DNA of 33,642 nt from Acidimicrobiaceae bacterium (GCA_027306585.1 DAHUZJ010000052.1:1-33642), one strand, 5' to 3'. Numbered from the stretch's first letter, positions 16,091 to 24,586 are shown. A program made the numbers and translations. The notes: generated by a model from the sequence alone, not told the origin.

Positions 16091-16576
16091 ATGGCCGGGA
16101 TGGACCGGATCGGTGTTGTCGACACGATGTTCGCCCGCTACGACATGGGGGCCGAGGCGCTCGACGAGCTGGCGTCGTGCCCCGGCCACGGCGAGACCTT
16201 CGAGGTCGTCCGGCGCACCGTCCCCGGCTTCAAGGACCTGGCGGTGGCAGCCAAGCGGATGATCGAGCAGGACGGCTGCCGGATCGTCGTCGCCATCGGC
16301 ATGCCCGGCAGGGCCCCCATCGACAAGACGTGCGCCCACGAGGCGTCGACGGGCATCATGCAGGCGCAGCTCATGACCACCACGCCGATCCTCGAGGTCT
16401 TCGTCCACGAGGACGAGGACGACGACCCGGCACGGCTGGCGGAGGTGTGCCGCAACCGGGCCCGCAAGCACGCCCGCAACGCCTACTGGATGGTGTACGA
16501 GCCCGACCAGCTCGTCCGCCGGGCCGGGCGGGGCATCCGCCAGGGCTACGACGACGCGGGCCCGCTGACCGGGTGA
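16091..16576 (+). CDS. ribC: Archaeal-type riboflavin synthase
   Basis: A 161-aa protein closely resembling the archaeal riboflavin synthase, which is unrelated to bacterial RibE but related to lumazine synthase. It converts two 6,7-dimethyl-8-ribityllumazine molecules to riboflavin plus a pyrimidine. Seen: GVVDTMFARYDM, VRRTVPGFKDLAVAAKRMIE, GCRIVVAIGMPGRAPIDKTC, AHEASTGIMQAQLMT, ILEVFVHEDE and a C-terminal GRGIRQGYDDAGP. These match archaeal signature segments almost one for one. The ATG at 16091 is used; a second at 16100 would give 158 aa, nearer to archaeal lengths. Its stop overlaps the GTG of the AarF/UbiB gene by four bases. No other riboflavin gene is near. It supplies FMN/FAD and possibly the flavin route to F420-type cofactors is separate. 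Confidence 0.85.
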   Translation: MAGMDRIGVVDTMFARYDMGAEALDELASCPGHGETFEVVRRTVPGFKDLAVAAKRMIEQDGCRIVVAIGMPGRAPIDKTCAHEASTGIMQAQLMTTTPILEVFVHEDEDDDPARLAEVCRNRARKHARNAYWMVYEPDQLVRRAGRGIRQGYDDAGPLTG

Positions 16577-18147
16577 CGGACCGCCCAGCCGACCTCGACG
16601 TCGGCTCCTTCACCGAGACGGCGCCCTGGGTCGTGGACCCGGCCGCCCTCCCGTGGCGCCTCGCGGTGGCCGCCGCGCGGGCCCGCGCCCGCGCCACCGC
16701 GGCCGACCTGACCCGTCGCCGGCGGCTGCCACCCGTCGGCCGCGCGGTCCACGTCGTCGCCGTCGTCGGCTGGGCCATAGCCGGTTGGTGGGTCCGGGAC
16801 CGCGGCCGTCCGGCGTCGCGAGCCGGCCTGTCGCGACGGCTGCGCCGCGCCTTCGAGCGCTTGGGCCCCACCTACATCAAGCTCGGCCAGATCCTGTCGG
16901 CCGGGGAGGGCATGTTCCCCGACGAGCTGGTGGCCGAGTTCCGCCTGCTCCGGGACCAGGTCCCGGCCGAGCCGTTCCCAGCCGTCCGGCGGGCCGTGGA
17001 CGCCGCCGTCGGGTGGGCGAGCTTCCGGTCCTTCGACCCGGTGCCGGTGGCGGCCGCCTCGATCGCCCAGGTGCACGCCGCCCACCTCGCCACCGGCGAG
17101 GAGGTCGTGGTGAAGGTCCAGCGGACCGCGATCGAGCGCCAGGTCCGGCGCGACCTTGCCGTCATGGGCTGGCTGGCGCCGCTGCTGGTGGGCCGGATCC
17201 CGGTGGCCGCGCTGGCGAACCCGCCGGCGCTCGTCGAGGTGTTTGCCGAGACGATCACCGAGGAGCTCGACTTCCGGCTCGAGGCCGACAGCATGCTGGA
17301 GGTCGCCGGCGTCCTGCGGCGCACCGGCCAGAGAGCCCTGGTGGTGCCCCGCCCACATCCCCACCTCGTGACCCCGACCGTGCTCGTCATGGAGCGGCTC
17401 GACGGCTACGCGTGGGGTGACGCGGCGTCGCTGCGGGCGGCCGGGATCGACTCGGCCGCCGTGCTGAACGGGCTCCTCATCGCGTTCCTCGAGGGGCTGG
17501 TGCTCTTCGGCGTCTTCCACGGGGACCTGCACGCGGGCAACCTGCTCGTCCGGCCCGACCACAAGGTCGCCTTGCTCGACTTCGGGATCACCGGGCGCCT
17601 GGACGAACGGCGACGCCTGGCGTTCCTGCGGCTCGTCATGACGACGTCGGCCAACGACGTCCGTGGGCAGGTGGCGGCGATGCGGGACCTGGGCGCGCTG
17701 CGCCCCGACGCCGACGTGGACCAGGTGGTCAGCGACCTCCGCCTCGAAGGTCCCCCCGTCGACCCCTTGGCCATGGACGCCGAGCAGCTGACGTCGGAGA
17801 TCCGCGAGATGACCAAGGCCCTGCTGGGCTACGGCGCCCGCATCCCGAAGGAGCTCATGCTCTTCGTGAAGGACATGCTGTTCATCGACGGTGCCATGGC
17901 CACGATGGCGCCCGACGTCGACGTCCTCGGCGAGCTCACCACCATCCTCCTCCACCTCCAGCAGCACCACGGCGAGCGGATCGCCCGGGACCTCGGGGAA
18001 GCGGCCATGGCGCCGATCGACCTGGATGGCGTCCGCGGCTCCTTCGGGTTGAGCGAGGACGTCACGTCGATCACGCACCGGGAGATCCAAGCGCGCCGGC
18101 GGGCCGTCCGCGAGCGCCTGGCTCGCCGGCGCGCGGCCGGCGGCTGA
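16573..18147 (+). CDS. ABC1/AarF/UbiB-family atypical kinase-like protein
   Basis: A 524-aa ADCK/UbiB-family protein, a lipid-metabolism ATPase/kinase-like family linked to quinone biosynthesis. Seen: the KxGQ motif in TYIKLGQILSAGEGMFPDE, the Ala-rich nucleotide loop PVAAASIAQVH, lysine in EEVVVKVQR, the catalytic FHGDLHAGNLLV and the metal-binding LLDFGITG. A hydrophobic stretch (HVVAVVGWAIAGWWV, residues ~60-74) before the kinase-like core may anchor it in the membrane. The GTG at 16573 overlaps the riboflavin synthase stop (GTGA), so the two are translationally coupled. In actinobacteria the lipid partner is probably menaquinone-related, which is inference. Two hairpins follow its stop. 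Confidence 0.85.
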   Translation: MTDRPADLDVGSFTETAPWVVDPAALPWRLAVAAARARARATAADLTRRRRLPPVGRAVHVVAVVGWAIAGWWVRDRGRPASRAGLSRRLRRAFERLGPTYIKLGQILSAGEGMFPDELVAEFRLLRDQVPAEPFPAVRRAVDAAVGWASFRSFDPVPVAAASIAQVHAAHLATGEEVVVKVQRTAIERQVRRDLAVMGWLAPLLVGRIPVAALANPPALVEVFAETITEELDFRLEADSMLEVAGVLRRTGQRALVVPRPHPHLVTPTVLVMERLDGYAWGDAASLRAAGIDSAAVLNGLLIAFLEGLVLFGVFHGDLHAGNLLVRPDHKVALLDFGITGRLDERRRLAFLRLVMTTSANDVRGQVAAMRDLGALRPDADVDQVVSDLRLEGPPVDPLAMDAEQLTSEIREMTKALLGYGARIPKELMLFVKDMLFIDGAMATMAPDVDVLGELTTILLHLQQHHGERIARDLGEAAMAPIDLDGVRGSFGLSEDVTSITHREIQARRRAVRERLARRRAAGG

Positions 18148-18186
18148 ACCCGGTCCCGGGTTCCGCCCTCTCCTGGGGGGCCCAGG
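18147..18186 (+). terminator. Tandem hairpins after the AarF/UbiB gene
   Basis: AACCCGG/CCGGGTT (7 bp, 2-nt loop) begins at the last base of the stop codon. It is followed by CCTGGG/CCCAGG (6 bp, GGG loop) at 18172-18186. Neither has a T-run, which is common for actinobacterial terminators. It separates the riboflavin synthase operon from the acyl-CoA synthetase promoter. Confidence 0.45.
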
Positions 18187-18228
18187 CACTCGTCCTCTCG
18201 TCTCGCCCGATCCTCCGGGGCAGAGGCC

Positions 18229-18234
18229 TAGGCT
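18229..18234 (+). promoter_or_regulatory. -10 box for the acyl-CoA synthetase gene
   Basis: TAGGCT (TANNNT) lies 33 nt before the ATG at 18268. This leaves a leader of about 26 nt that includes AAGGCAGGGG, a usable ribosome site. Confidence 0.35.
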
Positions 18235-18267
18235 GCCGTTCGGTGACCGACGGGTAAGGCAGGGGAC

Positions 18268-19905
18268 ATGGAGCCCACCGACTGGAATTACGCCGACGTC
18301 TGGGAGGTGGTGGCCGACGTGCAGCCCGACGCGCCGGCCCTCTCGCAGGGCGGCCGCCGCCTCACCTGGTCCGAGATGGACCACCGGGCGGACGGCGTCG
18401 CCCGATGGCTGCTCGGCCTCGGCGTCGAGCACCAGGACAAGGTCGCGTTGTACCTGTACAACTGCCCCGAGTACCTCGAGGCGACGTTCGGGGCGACCAA
18501 GGTCGGCCTGGTGCCGGTCAACACCAACTACCGCTATGCCGACGACGAGCTCGTCTACCTGTGGGACAACGCGGACGCCGTCGCCGTCGTGTTCCACGGA
18601 TCGTTCGCGGGACGGGTGGAGCGGGTGCGCTCGCGGGTGCCGCGCGTCCGGGGCTGGCTGTGGGTCGACGACGGGTCCGGGCCGTGCCCCGAGTGGGCGA
18701 CGCGGTACGAGGAGGCGGCCGAGTCGGCGTCGGGCCGCGTACGGGCCCCTTGGGGCCGCAGCGGCGACGACCTGGTGATGCTCTACACGGGCGGAACCAC
18801 GGGGATGCCCAAGGGCGTGATGTGGCGCCAGGACGACCTGTTCGCCCGCATGAACGTCCAGGGGTTCCGCCAGTTCCCGGCCGGCGACGGCATGGACGGC
18901 GTGCGCCGGCTGGTCGGCGAGCAGGGCCCGGGCATGTCGCTGCTGTCGGCATGCCCGCTCATGCACGGCACCGGCGGGTTCGTCGCCGAGGAGGCGTTGA
19001 GCGAGGGTGGCCAGGTCGTGCTCCTCGAGAACCGGCACTTCGACCCGGTCGAGCTGTTCGACACCATCGACCGCGAGCAGGTGAACGGCGTGGTCATCGT
19101 GGGCGACCCCTTTGCCCGGCCCATGCTGAACGCCCTCGACGCGCAGCCCGACCGTTGGAACCTGTCCTCCCTGTTCGGCATCATCTCGTCGGGGGCCATG
19201 TGGAGCGAGGAGGTGAAGGAAGGCCTCCTCCGCCACCACAACATGATCTTGCTCGACGCCTTCTCGTCGTCGGAGGCGGTCGGCATGGGCGTGTCGCTGT
19301 CCTCGGGGGGCTCGGCCACGAAGACGGCCGAGTTCGTGCTCGGCCCCGAGGTGAAGGTGCTCGGGGCCGACGGCCATCCGATCGAGCCCGGTTCGGACGA
19401 GGTCGGCGTCCTGGCCATCGCCGGACGCAACCCGCTCGGCTACTACAAGGACGAGGAGCGATCGGCAGCAACCTTCCGGGTCATCGACGGCGTCCGTTAT
19501 TCGATGCCGGGCGACTTCGCCCAGGTCCGTGCCGACGGCTCGATCCACCTCCTCGGGCGGGGATCGGGCACGATCAACACCGCCGGGGAGAAGGTCTTCC
19601 CCGAGGAGGTCGAGGAAGCGCTCAAGACCCACCCCGCGGTGCGCGACGCCATCGTCGTGGGAGTGCCCGACCCGCGCTTTGGAGAGATGGTCGTGGCGGT
19701 GGTGGAGCCGGCGAGCGAGGCCCCACCCAGCGAGCAGGAGCTCATCGAGCACGTGAAGACCCGGCTGGCCAGCTTCAAGGCACCGCGCCGCGTGCGCGTG
19801 GTGCCGTCGATCGGCCGGGCGCCGAACGGCAAGCTCGACTACCGACGCCAGAAGGAGGCGGCGGCGGACTGGCTGTCCGGGGAGGGTCCACGCGGCGCCG
19901 GCTGA
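18268..19905 (+). CDS. Acyl-CoA synthetase (FadD19-like AMP-forming ligase)
   Basis: A 545-aa ANL-superfamily enzyme that activates a carboxylic acid to its CoA thioester via an acyl-adenylate. Seen: the P-loop-like YTGGTTGMPKGVMWR (about residues 173-188), adenylate motif region DAFSSSEAVGMG, the hinge region PGDFAQVRADGSIHLLGRGS, and the C-terminal INTAGEKVFPEEVEEALKTHP and catalytic lysine region NGKLDYR. The order and wording resemble actinobacterial FadD19, which activates steroid side chains and branched fatty acids, but the substrate is not proven. A TAGGCT -10 box and a purine-rich ribosome site precede it. It stands alone between terminator-like hairpins and a convergent dioxygenase gene. 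Confidence 0.85.
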   Translation: MEPTDWNYADVWEVVADVQPDAPALSQGGRRLTWSEMDHRADGVARWLLGLGVEHQDKVALYLYNCPEYLEATFGATKVGLVPVNTNYRYADDELVYLWDNADAVAVVFHGSFAGRVERVRSRVPRVRGWLWVDDGSGPCPEWATRYEEAAESASGRVRAPWGRSGDDLVMLYTGGTTGMPKGVMWRQDDLFARMNVQGFRQFPAGDGMDGVRRLVGEQGPGMSLLSACPLMHGTGGFVAEEALSEGGQVVLLENRHFDPVELFDTIDREQVNGVVIVGDPFARPMLNALDAQPDRWNLSSLFGIISSGAMWSEEVKEGLLRHHNMILLDAFSSSEAVGMGVSLSSGGSATKTAEFVLGPEVKVLGADGHPIEPGSDEVGVLAIAGRNPLGYYKDEERSAATFRVIDGVRYSMPGDFAQVRADGSIHLLGRGSGTINTAGEKVFPEEVEEALKTHPAVRDAIVVGVPDPRFGEMVVAVVEPASEAPPSEQELIEHVKTRLASFKAPRRVRVVPSIGRAPNGKLDYRRQKEAAADWLSGEGPRGAG

Positions 19906-19926
19906 GTGGGCCGGGGCGCCGGGGCG

Positions 19927-20790
19927 CTACAGGTTGATCTCGTCGGCCGGCGCCGGCGGGAGGTCGGGGACGCCGGCCGGCGCCGGCTCCTCCTGACGAG
20001 CAGCCTGGACCATGTCGAGGGTGTACGCCGTCATGGAGAGCGAGCCGTAGGCGTAGCCCGACACGAGGACCTCGGCCGGCCGCCCCGCAGCGCCGGCCAG
20101 CCCCGCGAGGTAGAGCAGCGGGAGGAAGTGGTCCGGCGTCGGCGCTGCCAAGCCGAAATCGGGGTGGTCGGCCAGGCGGGCGACCGAGGCCGGATCGGAC
20201 GTCATCACTTCCATGACGGCCTCGTCGAACCGCTGCGCCCAGTCGGCGCCGGCGTCCTTCCGGTCGGGGTCGAGGACACGCAGGTTGTGCACGACGTTCC
20301 CACTTGCGACCACGAGGACGCCGCGCCGGCGCAGTGGTGCCAGGCGCGCGGCCAGGTCCAGGTGGTACTCGAGCGGCTGGGTGGCGTTGAGGGACAGCTG
20401 TACGACGGGCACGTCAGCAGCGGGGAACGCGTGCACGAGCACCGACCACGCCCCGTGGTCGATGCCCCAGCTGTCGACGTCTCGGCCCACCCAGACAGGG
20501 GCTGCGAGCCCCGCCACCTCCTCGGCGACCTCCGGCGAGCCGGGCGCCGGGTAGTCGACGGCGAACAGCTCAGGCGGGAAGCCGAAGAAATCGTGGATCG
20601 TCCGTGGGTGGGCCATGGCGGTCACCGCCGAGGCATTGACGTACCAGTGCGCCGACACCACGAGCACGGCGCGAGGCCGGGGCACGGCCCCAGCGAAGGC
20701 CCGCCAGGCCTCCGTGTAGCGGTTGCGGTCGAGCGCGTTCATCGGGTTGCCGTGCCCGATGAACGCTGCCGGCATCAGCACCTCGGCCAT
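19927..20790 (-). CDS. DODA-type extradiol ring-opening dioxygenase (4,5-DOPA dioxygenase, YgiD-like)
   Basis: A 287-aa class III extradiol dioxygenase of the LigB/DODA group. These open catechol rings such as L-DOPA with O2. Metal ligands are visible as His13 in GHGNP and His48 in VSAHWY, with IDHGAWSVL and SGNVVHNL further on giving the other conserved His residues. The segment DYPAPGSPEVAEEV is typical of YgiD. A TGAGG ribosome site lies 5 nt before the ATG. A small 46-codon frame ends only 7 bp upstream on the same strand. The gene is convergent with the acyl-CoA synthetase. The natural aromatic substrate in this organism is unknown, and zinc rather than iron is used by some members. Confidence 0.87.
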   Translation of the reverse strand: MAEVLMPAAFIGHGNPMNALDRNRYTEAWRAFAGAVPRPRAVLVVSAHWYVNASAVTAMAHPRTIHDFFGFPPELFAVDYPAPGSPEVAEEVAGLAAPVWVGRDVDSWGIDHGAWSVLVHAFPAADVPVVQLSLNATQPLEYHLDLAARLAPLRRRGVLVVASGNVVHNLRVLDPDRKDAGADWAQRFDEAVMEVMTSDPASVARLADHPDFGLAAPTPDHFLPLLYLAGLAGAAGRPAEVLVSGYAYGSLSMTAYTLDMVQAARQEEPAPAGVPDLPPAPADEINL

Positions 20791-20797
20791 GTCGACC

Positions 20798-20938
20798 TCA
20801 GCTCGGGAAGCAGCCAGCCGGGCATGGGCTCCTGCCGGAAGAGGTGGGCGCCAGCCGGGGGTACCCCATGGCCACGAAGTCCACCGTCGCCGGAAGGTGC
20901 CTGCGGTGGCTGGCGTTCACGGTCAGGTTCTTGTTCAT
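20798..20938 (-). CDS. Small hypothetical protein directly upstream of the dioxygenase gene
   Basis: A 46-codon frame begins with MNKNLTVNASHRRHLPATVD and ends 7 bp before the dioxygenase ATG. GGGGAGG lies two bases before its ATG, a strong but rather close ribosome site. A perfect 14-bp palindrome overlaps this upstream region. I recognise no family. It may be a leader peptide, a small protein, or the 5' remnant of a gene whose other frame (PMPGWLLPELRS) looks protein-like. It is too short for codon statistics. Confidence 0.35.
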   Translation of the reverse strand: MNKNLTVNASHRRHLPATVDFVAMGYPRLAPTSSGRSPCPAGCFPS

Positions 20939-20942
20939 CGCC

Positions 20943-20956
20943 TCCCCGATCGGGGA
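20943..20956. promoter_or_regulatory. Perfect 14-bp palindrome, possible operator
   Basis: TCCCCGATCGGGGA is its own reverse complement. It lies just upstream of the small frame and dioxygenase on the minus strand, and could also act on the GGDEF-EAL gene 326 bp away. The left arm overlaps the GGGGAGG of the small frame. Protein binding is inferred. Confidence 0.35.
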
Positions 20957-21281
20957 ACGAGCGCAACTCAGGCGGACGGACGCTGTTCACCGCCCACGGT
21001 AGGGCATGGGTGAGCGCGTCACCGGGATGCCAGCCGTTGCGCCCGGCGGTCTCGGTACCCTCCCCCGGGTACCTCCGAGCGCTCGGCATCGAGCTCGGGG
21101 ACGGCCTCGACCCGGATGTCGCCAATGCCGCGCGAGGCGACCGCTTGCAAAGATGGCCCTCCGTTGCCCGGTTGCACCGATGCGGTGGGCAGGCTCACCC
21201 GCTCGGTGGCCGGGCACTGGCACGAAAGGGGACGGCCGTACGTGCCGACAACCCTTGCGGAAGAACCGGCGCGGGGGGACC
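20957..21281. other. Long upstream region of the GGDEF-EAL gene with several potential hairpins
   Basis: The 325 bp between the palindrome and the ATG at 21282 has no credible gene. It holds GGTACCC/GGGTACC (7-bp arms, 21054-21073) and GGCACG/CGTGCC (21219-21224 with 21241-21246). GCGG-TG pairs with CA-CCCGC, with one bulge, near 21183-21202. A structured leader RNA is possible, but I do not see the conserved GEMM (c-di-GMP) riboswitch sequence. Frames here stay open only because of GC content. Confidence 0.4.
21054..21073. repeat. Inverted repeat GGTACCC/GGGTACC
   Basis: Perfect 7-bp arms enclose a 6-nt C-rich loop. It lies about 210 bp before the GGDEF-EAL start. It could be a regulatory site or an RNA hairpin; no T-run follows. 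Confidence 0.4.
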
Positions 21282-23702
21282 ATGCACAGCACCGACCACA
21301 CCGGTCACCGACCGGTCGAGGGGGGCACCGAACGCCCCACGGGAGCGTCCTGCCCGGGCGCGCCCGCCCTCGGCGTGGTCGAGGGCCTCGGCGTGGTCGA
21401 GGGCGACGGACTGGCGCTCGTCGCCGAACTGGCCGCGCAGCTCGACGTCACAGGGCCGGGAAGAGTCTTCGAGGCTGCCTGCGCGGGACTGGTCCGCCTC
21501 CTCGGGACCCGCCGGTGCACCCCGTGGTCCGAGGACTACGACGGCACCATGACCTACCGGGGCCGTGCCCCTCTCGACCCCGGCCCGGCCGACCTGCCGA
21601 TCGCCGAGGCCCTGACCAGGTGGGTGACGGCAGCGTGGACGGCACACGGGCCCGTGACCTTCGCCTGGCAGGGACCGTTGGCCACGCCGGCCGGCGAGCG
21701 GGAGACGTCCCTGATCGTGGTGCCAATCGGCGAGCGCGCCGCCTTCCTCTTGGAAGGCGACGCCGGCTGGGAGCCGTCGCCCGCGCAGCACCAGCTCGCC
21801 AACGTCGTGGCGGTGCTCACCCGCCAGAGCTCCCGTGACGCGCGCATCGCCCGTGAGGAGCGCCAGCAGGCGGCCACCGCCGATGCGCTGCACCAACTGC
21901 TGAAGATGGGCGTCCAGGCACGATCGCCCATCGAGGCGGCGCAGGCGCTTGCCAGCACGGCGGCGCAGGTCCTCGATTTCCCCATCGCCTGTGCGTACCT
22001 GGTGAACGACACCGGGATCATCACCGAGGTCGTCAGCGTGGGCACCGACGAGGTGCACGCCAAGCGGCTGCGGGAGCACCTCGTGGGCAAGGTCGCCCGG
22101 GGCTCCCCAGTGTGGCGCCGCACGGTCGAGGGGCCGGAGGCCGGCCCAGACCTCGTCAACGACACGGCCCGCACCGGCGTGGTCCGGGCGCAGGGCGTCG
22201 CCGAGTCGCTCGACCTCCGGTCGATGGCGGCCATCCCCCTGCTGTCGAGTGACGGGCCGCTCGGCCTGGTGCTGTGCGGCGACCACGAGCCCCGGCAACG
22301 TTGGCGAGTCGGCGACAGGGAGCTGCTCGGCCAGCTGGCCCTCGAGGGGGCCGTCGTGGTGGACAACGCCCGGCTGCGCGCTGCCGAGAGGTACGAGGCG
22401 ACCCACGACGCTCTCACGACCTTGCTCAACCGGCGTGCCTTCGCCACCGAGCTCCGGCAGGCCGTCGCCGCCTCGGCCAAGACCGGAGAACCGGTGGCGG
22501 CGCTCCTGCTCGACCTCGACCGGTTCAAGGAGGTCAACGACCACCTCGGCCATCACCGCGGCGACGAGCTCCTGACGGCGGTGGGCGAGCGCCTCCGCCA
22601 CTGCCTCGAGCCGGCGGACGACCTGGCCCGGCTGGGCGGCGACGAGTTCGCCGTCCTGCTCCGCCGCAACGGGACCCTCGAGCGGGCCGAAGCGGTGGCA
22701 GCCCGGATCAGCGACCAGCTGGGAGAGGCCTTCGAGGTCGACGGCTACCTCCTGCACGTCGAGGCCAGCATCGGCATCGCCTGCTCGCCCACCCACGCCG
22801 GCGACATGGACGGACTGCTCCAACGGGCCGACGCTGCCATGTACAAGGCGAAGCGCTCCGGGCTCGACTACCTCGCGTGGAGCGCGTCGGTGGGGGCCGA
22901 CGGCGGCCCCGAGCTCGGTCTCCTGGGTGAGCTCCGCAGAGCGCTCGACGACCGGGACCAGCTCCGCCTGCACTATCAGCCCAAGATCGATCTGCGGACC
23001 GGCGCCCTCTCGGGCGTGGAGGCCCTCGTGCGGTGGGAGCACCCCCGGCACGGGCTGCTCGGGCCGGACCGGTTCGTCCCCATGGCCGAGGAGACGGGCC
23101 TGATCCGGGCCCTGACCAACTGGGTCGTGCCCGAGGCCCTGCGCCAAGTGGGGGCGTGGCACGAAGACGGCCTCGACGTGCAGGTGGCGGTCAACGTCTC
23201 CGCCCGCGACGTGAGCGACCCGGCCTTCGTGGGCCGCGTCGAGCGCTGGCTGGCGTCGAGCGGCGTCCCGGCGACCAGCCTGGTCGTCGAGGTCACCGAG
23301 GGCGGCGTCATGTCCGACCGCACGGCGGCCAGCACCTCGCTGACCCGGCTCCGGGACCTGGGTGTGCGCTCCAGCCTCGACGACTTCGGAACCGGCTACT
23401 CGTCGCTCGCCTGCCTCGAGACGTTGCCGGTCGCCGAGGTGAAGATCGACCGCCAGTTCCTCCACCTGGCCCGGTCGCGCAGCTCGGTCATCCGCTCGAT
23501 CGTCTCGCTCGCCCACGAGCTCGCCATGTCGGTGGTGGCGGAGGGAGTCGAGACGGTGGGGCAGGCGACGTGGGTGGCCGAAGCCGGGTGTGACGAGGCG
23601 CAGGGCTACCACTTCGGCCCGCCGGTGCCTGCAGCCCAACTGGTGCGCTGGGCTCAGTCTCGCTCCGAGGCCGTCGTCGGCGCACGAGCCATCAGCGAGT
23701 AG
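21282..23702 (+). CDS. GAF-GGDEF-EAL cyclic-di-GMP signalling protein
   Basis: A cytoplasmic 806-aa c-di-GMP turnover protein with no membrane segments. Residues ~20-165 are unassigned and ~190-360 fit a GAF sensor ([32 protein letters not shown]). The diguanylate cyclase domain (~365-530) has [19 protein letters not shown] and an intact GGDEF at 452-456. The inhibitory RxxD site upstream is replaced by EPAD, so product inhibition is probably lost. The phosphodiesterase domain (~545-795) has EAL at 580-582, [32 protein letters not shown] and EGVET, so its catalytic residues appear intact. The ATG at 21282 is chosen because GGGGGG lies just before it; the frame is open further up only by chance. 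Output may be synthesis, breakdown or a switch between them. Confidence 0.87.
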   Translation: MHSTDHTGHRPVEGGTERPTGASCPGAPALGVVEGLGVVEGDGLALVAELAAQLDVTGPGRVFEAACAGLVRLLGTRRCTPWSEDYDGTMTYRGRAPLDPGPADLPIAEALTRWVTAAWTAHGPVTFAWQGPLATPAGERETSLIVVPIGERAAFLLEGDAGWEPSPAQHQLANVVAVLTRQSSRDARIAREERQQAATADALHQLLKMGVQARSPIEAAQALASTAAQVLDFPIACAYLVNDTGIITEVVSVGTDEVHAKRLREHLVGKVARGSPVWRRTVEGPEAGPDLVNDTARTGVVRAQGVAESLDLRSMAAIPLLSSDGPLGLVLCGDHEPRQRWRVGDRELLGQLALEGAVVVDNARLRAAERYEATHDALTTLLNRRAFATELRQAVAASAKTGEPVAALLLDLDRFKEVNDHLGHHRGDELLTAVGERLRHCLEPADDLARLGGDEFAVLLRRNGTLERAEAVAARISDQLGEAFEVDGYLLHVEASIGIACSPTHAGDMDGLLQRADAAMYKAKRSGLDYLAWSASVGADGGPELGLLGELRRALDDRDQLRLHYQPKIDLRTGALSGVEALVRWEHPRHGLLGPDRFVPMAEETGLIRALTNWVVPEALRQVGAWHEDGLDVQVAVNVSARDVSDPAFVGRVERWLASSGVPATSLVVEVTEGGVMSDRTAASTSLTRLRDLGVRSSLDDFGTGYSSLACLETLPVAEVKIDRQFLHLARSRSSVIRSIVSLAHELAMSVVAEGVETVGQATWVAEAGCDEAQGYHFGPPVPAAQLVRWAQSRSEAVVGARAISE

Positions 23703-24025
23703 CTCTCCGTCGTCGATCGGGGGCTGCACCAGGGCGGCCGGCACCCGGATGGGCTCGCGCTCGTCCCCATGGCGGGATGGGCAGGCCGTGGGCGCCGTGG
23801 CGCGACGAGCTCGTGCATCTCGCGATCGCGCGCGAACCAGCCCTCGAACCAAGGCCGGGTGCAGAGCGCAGCGAACGTGAGCGCCGGCAGGACGACACCG
23901 GGCCAGCGGCCTGCCGGGCCCCCACCGGGCGCACCTCGACCCACACTGCGCCCGCGGGCCGCGCACCGGAACGCCCCTTCCCAGTAGGGGTCTCCCAGAG
24001 ATCCGGCCCGGCCCCAGGACGGCGC
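23703..24025. other. Convergent intergenic region, possibly with decayed coding sequence
   Basis: The 323 bp lie between the ends of the GGDEF-EAL gene and moaB. On the minus strand two different frames have protein-like pieces: one with LTFAALCTRPWFEGWFARDRE, the next with [20 protein letters not shown]. No single frame joins them, so this may be a small decayed gene. A weak hairpin CCCCT/AGGGG is at 23974-23990. Nothing can be assigned a function. Confidence 0.3.
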
Positions 24026-24508
24026 TCAGACCCGGTGCGGCCCCTCCGGGCGCGCCCCCCCGAGGAGGTCCAAGGCGTGCGGCAGCACGCCCAGCACCGC
24101 CTCGAGGCTCTCCACGGCGCCGCCAGGCGAGCCGGGCAGGTTGAGCACGAGCGTCGTCCCGAGCGTCCCGGCGCGGCCCCGAGAGAGCGCCCCCTTCGGG
24201 CTCACCGCTCGCATGGCTTCGGCCAGTCCCGGCGCCTCGCGTTCGAGGACGGCGGACGTCCCCTCGGGCGTGAGGTCACGAGGCCCGAAGCCGGTGCCTC
24301 CGGTGGTCACGACCAGGCCGGCGAAACCGTCGCTGAGGCGCCGGAGCGCGTCAGCCACCACGTCGGCCCCGTCGGCGACGACCTCGGCGGCCTCGACCGT
24401 GTAGCCGAAGCGGGACAGGAGCTCGACGACGGCGGCGCCGGACCGGTCCTCCCGGGTGCCGGCCACGACGCCGTCCGAGACGGTGAGGACCTTGGCGCGA
24501 TGCGTCAC
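24026..24508 (-). CDS. moaB: Molybdopterin adenylyltransferase family protein (MoaB/MogA)
   Basis: A 160-aa MogA/MoaB-fold protein. It adenylates molybdopterin with ATP before metal insertion in cofactor synthesis. Seen: KVLTVSDGVVAGTREDRSGAAV at the N-terminus (SDG with a later DRSG), and VVTTGGTGFGPRDLTPEGT, the conserved GTG(F)GPRD loop of the active site. A C-terminal LPGSPGGAVESL is also typical. The GTG at 24508 is favoured because a TACGCT -10 box lies 7 nt upstream with no Shine-Dalgarno, fitting a leaderless mRNA. It is divergent from the rest of the molybdenum cofactor genes, 78 bp away, so both may share control. Confidence 0.87.
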   Translation of the reverse strand: MTHRAKVLTVSDGVVAGTREDRSGAAVVELLSRFGYTVEAAEVVADGADVVADALRRLSDGFAGLVVTTGGTGFGPRDLTPEGTSAVLEREAPGLAEAMRAVSPKGALSRGRAGTLGTTLVLNLPGSPGGAVESLEAVLGVLPHALDLLGGARPEGPHRV

Positions 24509-24515
24509 GTCCGCG

Positions 24516-24521
24516 AGCGTA
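24516..24521 (-). promoter_or_regulatory. -10 box for moaB
   Basis: TACGCT (TANNNT) on the minus strand lies 7 nt before the GTG at 24508. No ribosome site intervenes, as expected for a leaderless transcript. Confidence 0.4.
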
Positions 24522-24574
24522 GGCCCACCGAAACGGCAGGCCGAGGCGCCGGGGGAACTGAGGACCCCCTTTGC

Positions 24575-24580
24575 TAGCTT
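24575..24580 (+). promoter_or_regulatory. -10 box for the molybdenum cofactor operon
   Basis: TAGCTT (TANNNT) ends 6 nt before the ATG at 24587, again without a Shine-Dalgarno. Just upstream, GGGGG and CCCCC (24551-24569) form a loose inverted repeat that could be an operator. Confidence 0.4.
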
Positions 24581-24586
24581 GGACAT

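Noticed and set aside
16091-16576. Lumazine synthase (RibH)
   Set aside because: The GMPGRAPIDKTCAHEAS and C-terminal RQGYDDAGP segments match archaeal riboflavin synthase better; RibH-type motifs are lacking.
16546-19752. A 1068-codon open frame on the minus strand
   Set aside because: It is antisense to the AarF/UbiB and acyl-CoA synthetase genes. It is rich in His, Asp, Gly and Arg with no domain, as expected for the mirror of high-GC codons.
20957-21281. GEMM c-di-GMP riboswitch before the GGDEF-EAL gene
   Set aside because: Hairpins are present, but I could not match the conserved GEMM core sequence.
21195-23966. A 923-codon minus-strand frame opposite the GGDEF-EAL gene
   Set aside because: The plus strand has intact GGDEF and EAL domains; the antisense product has no recognisable motif.
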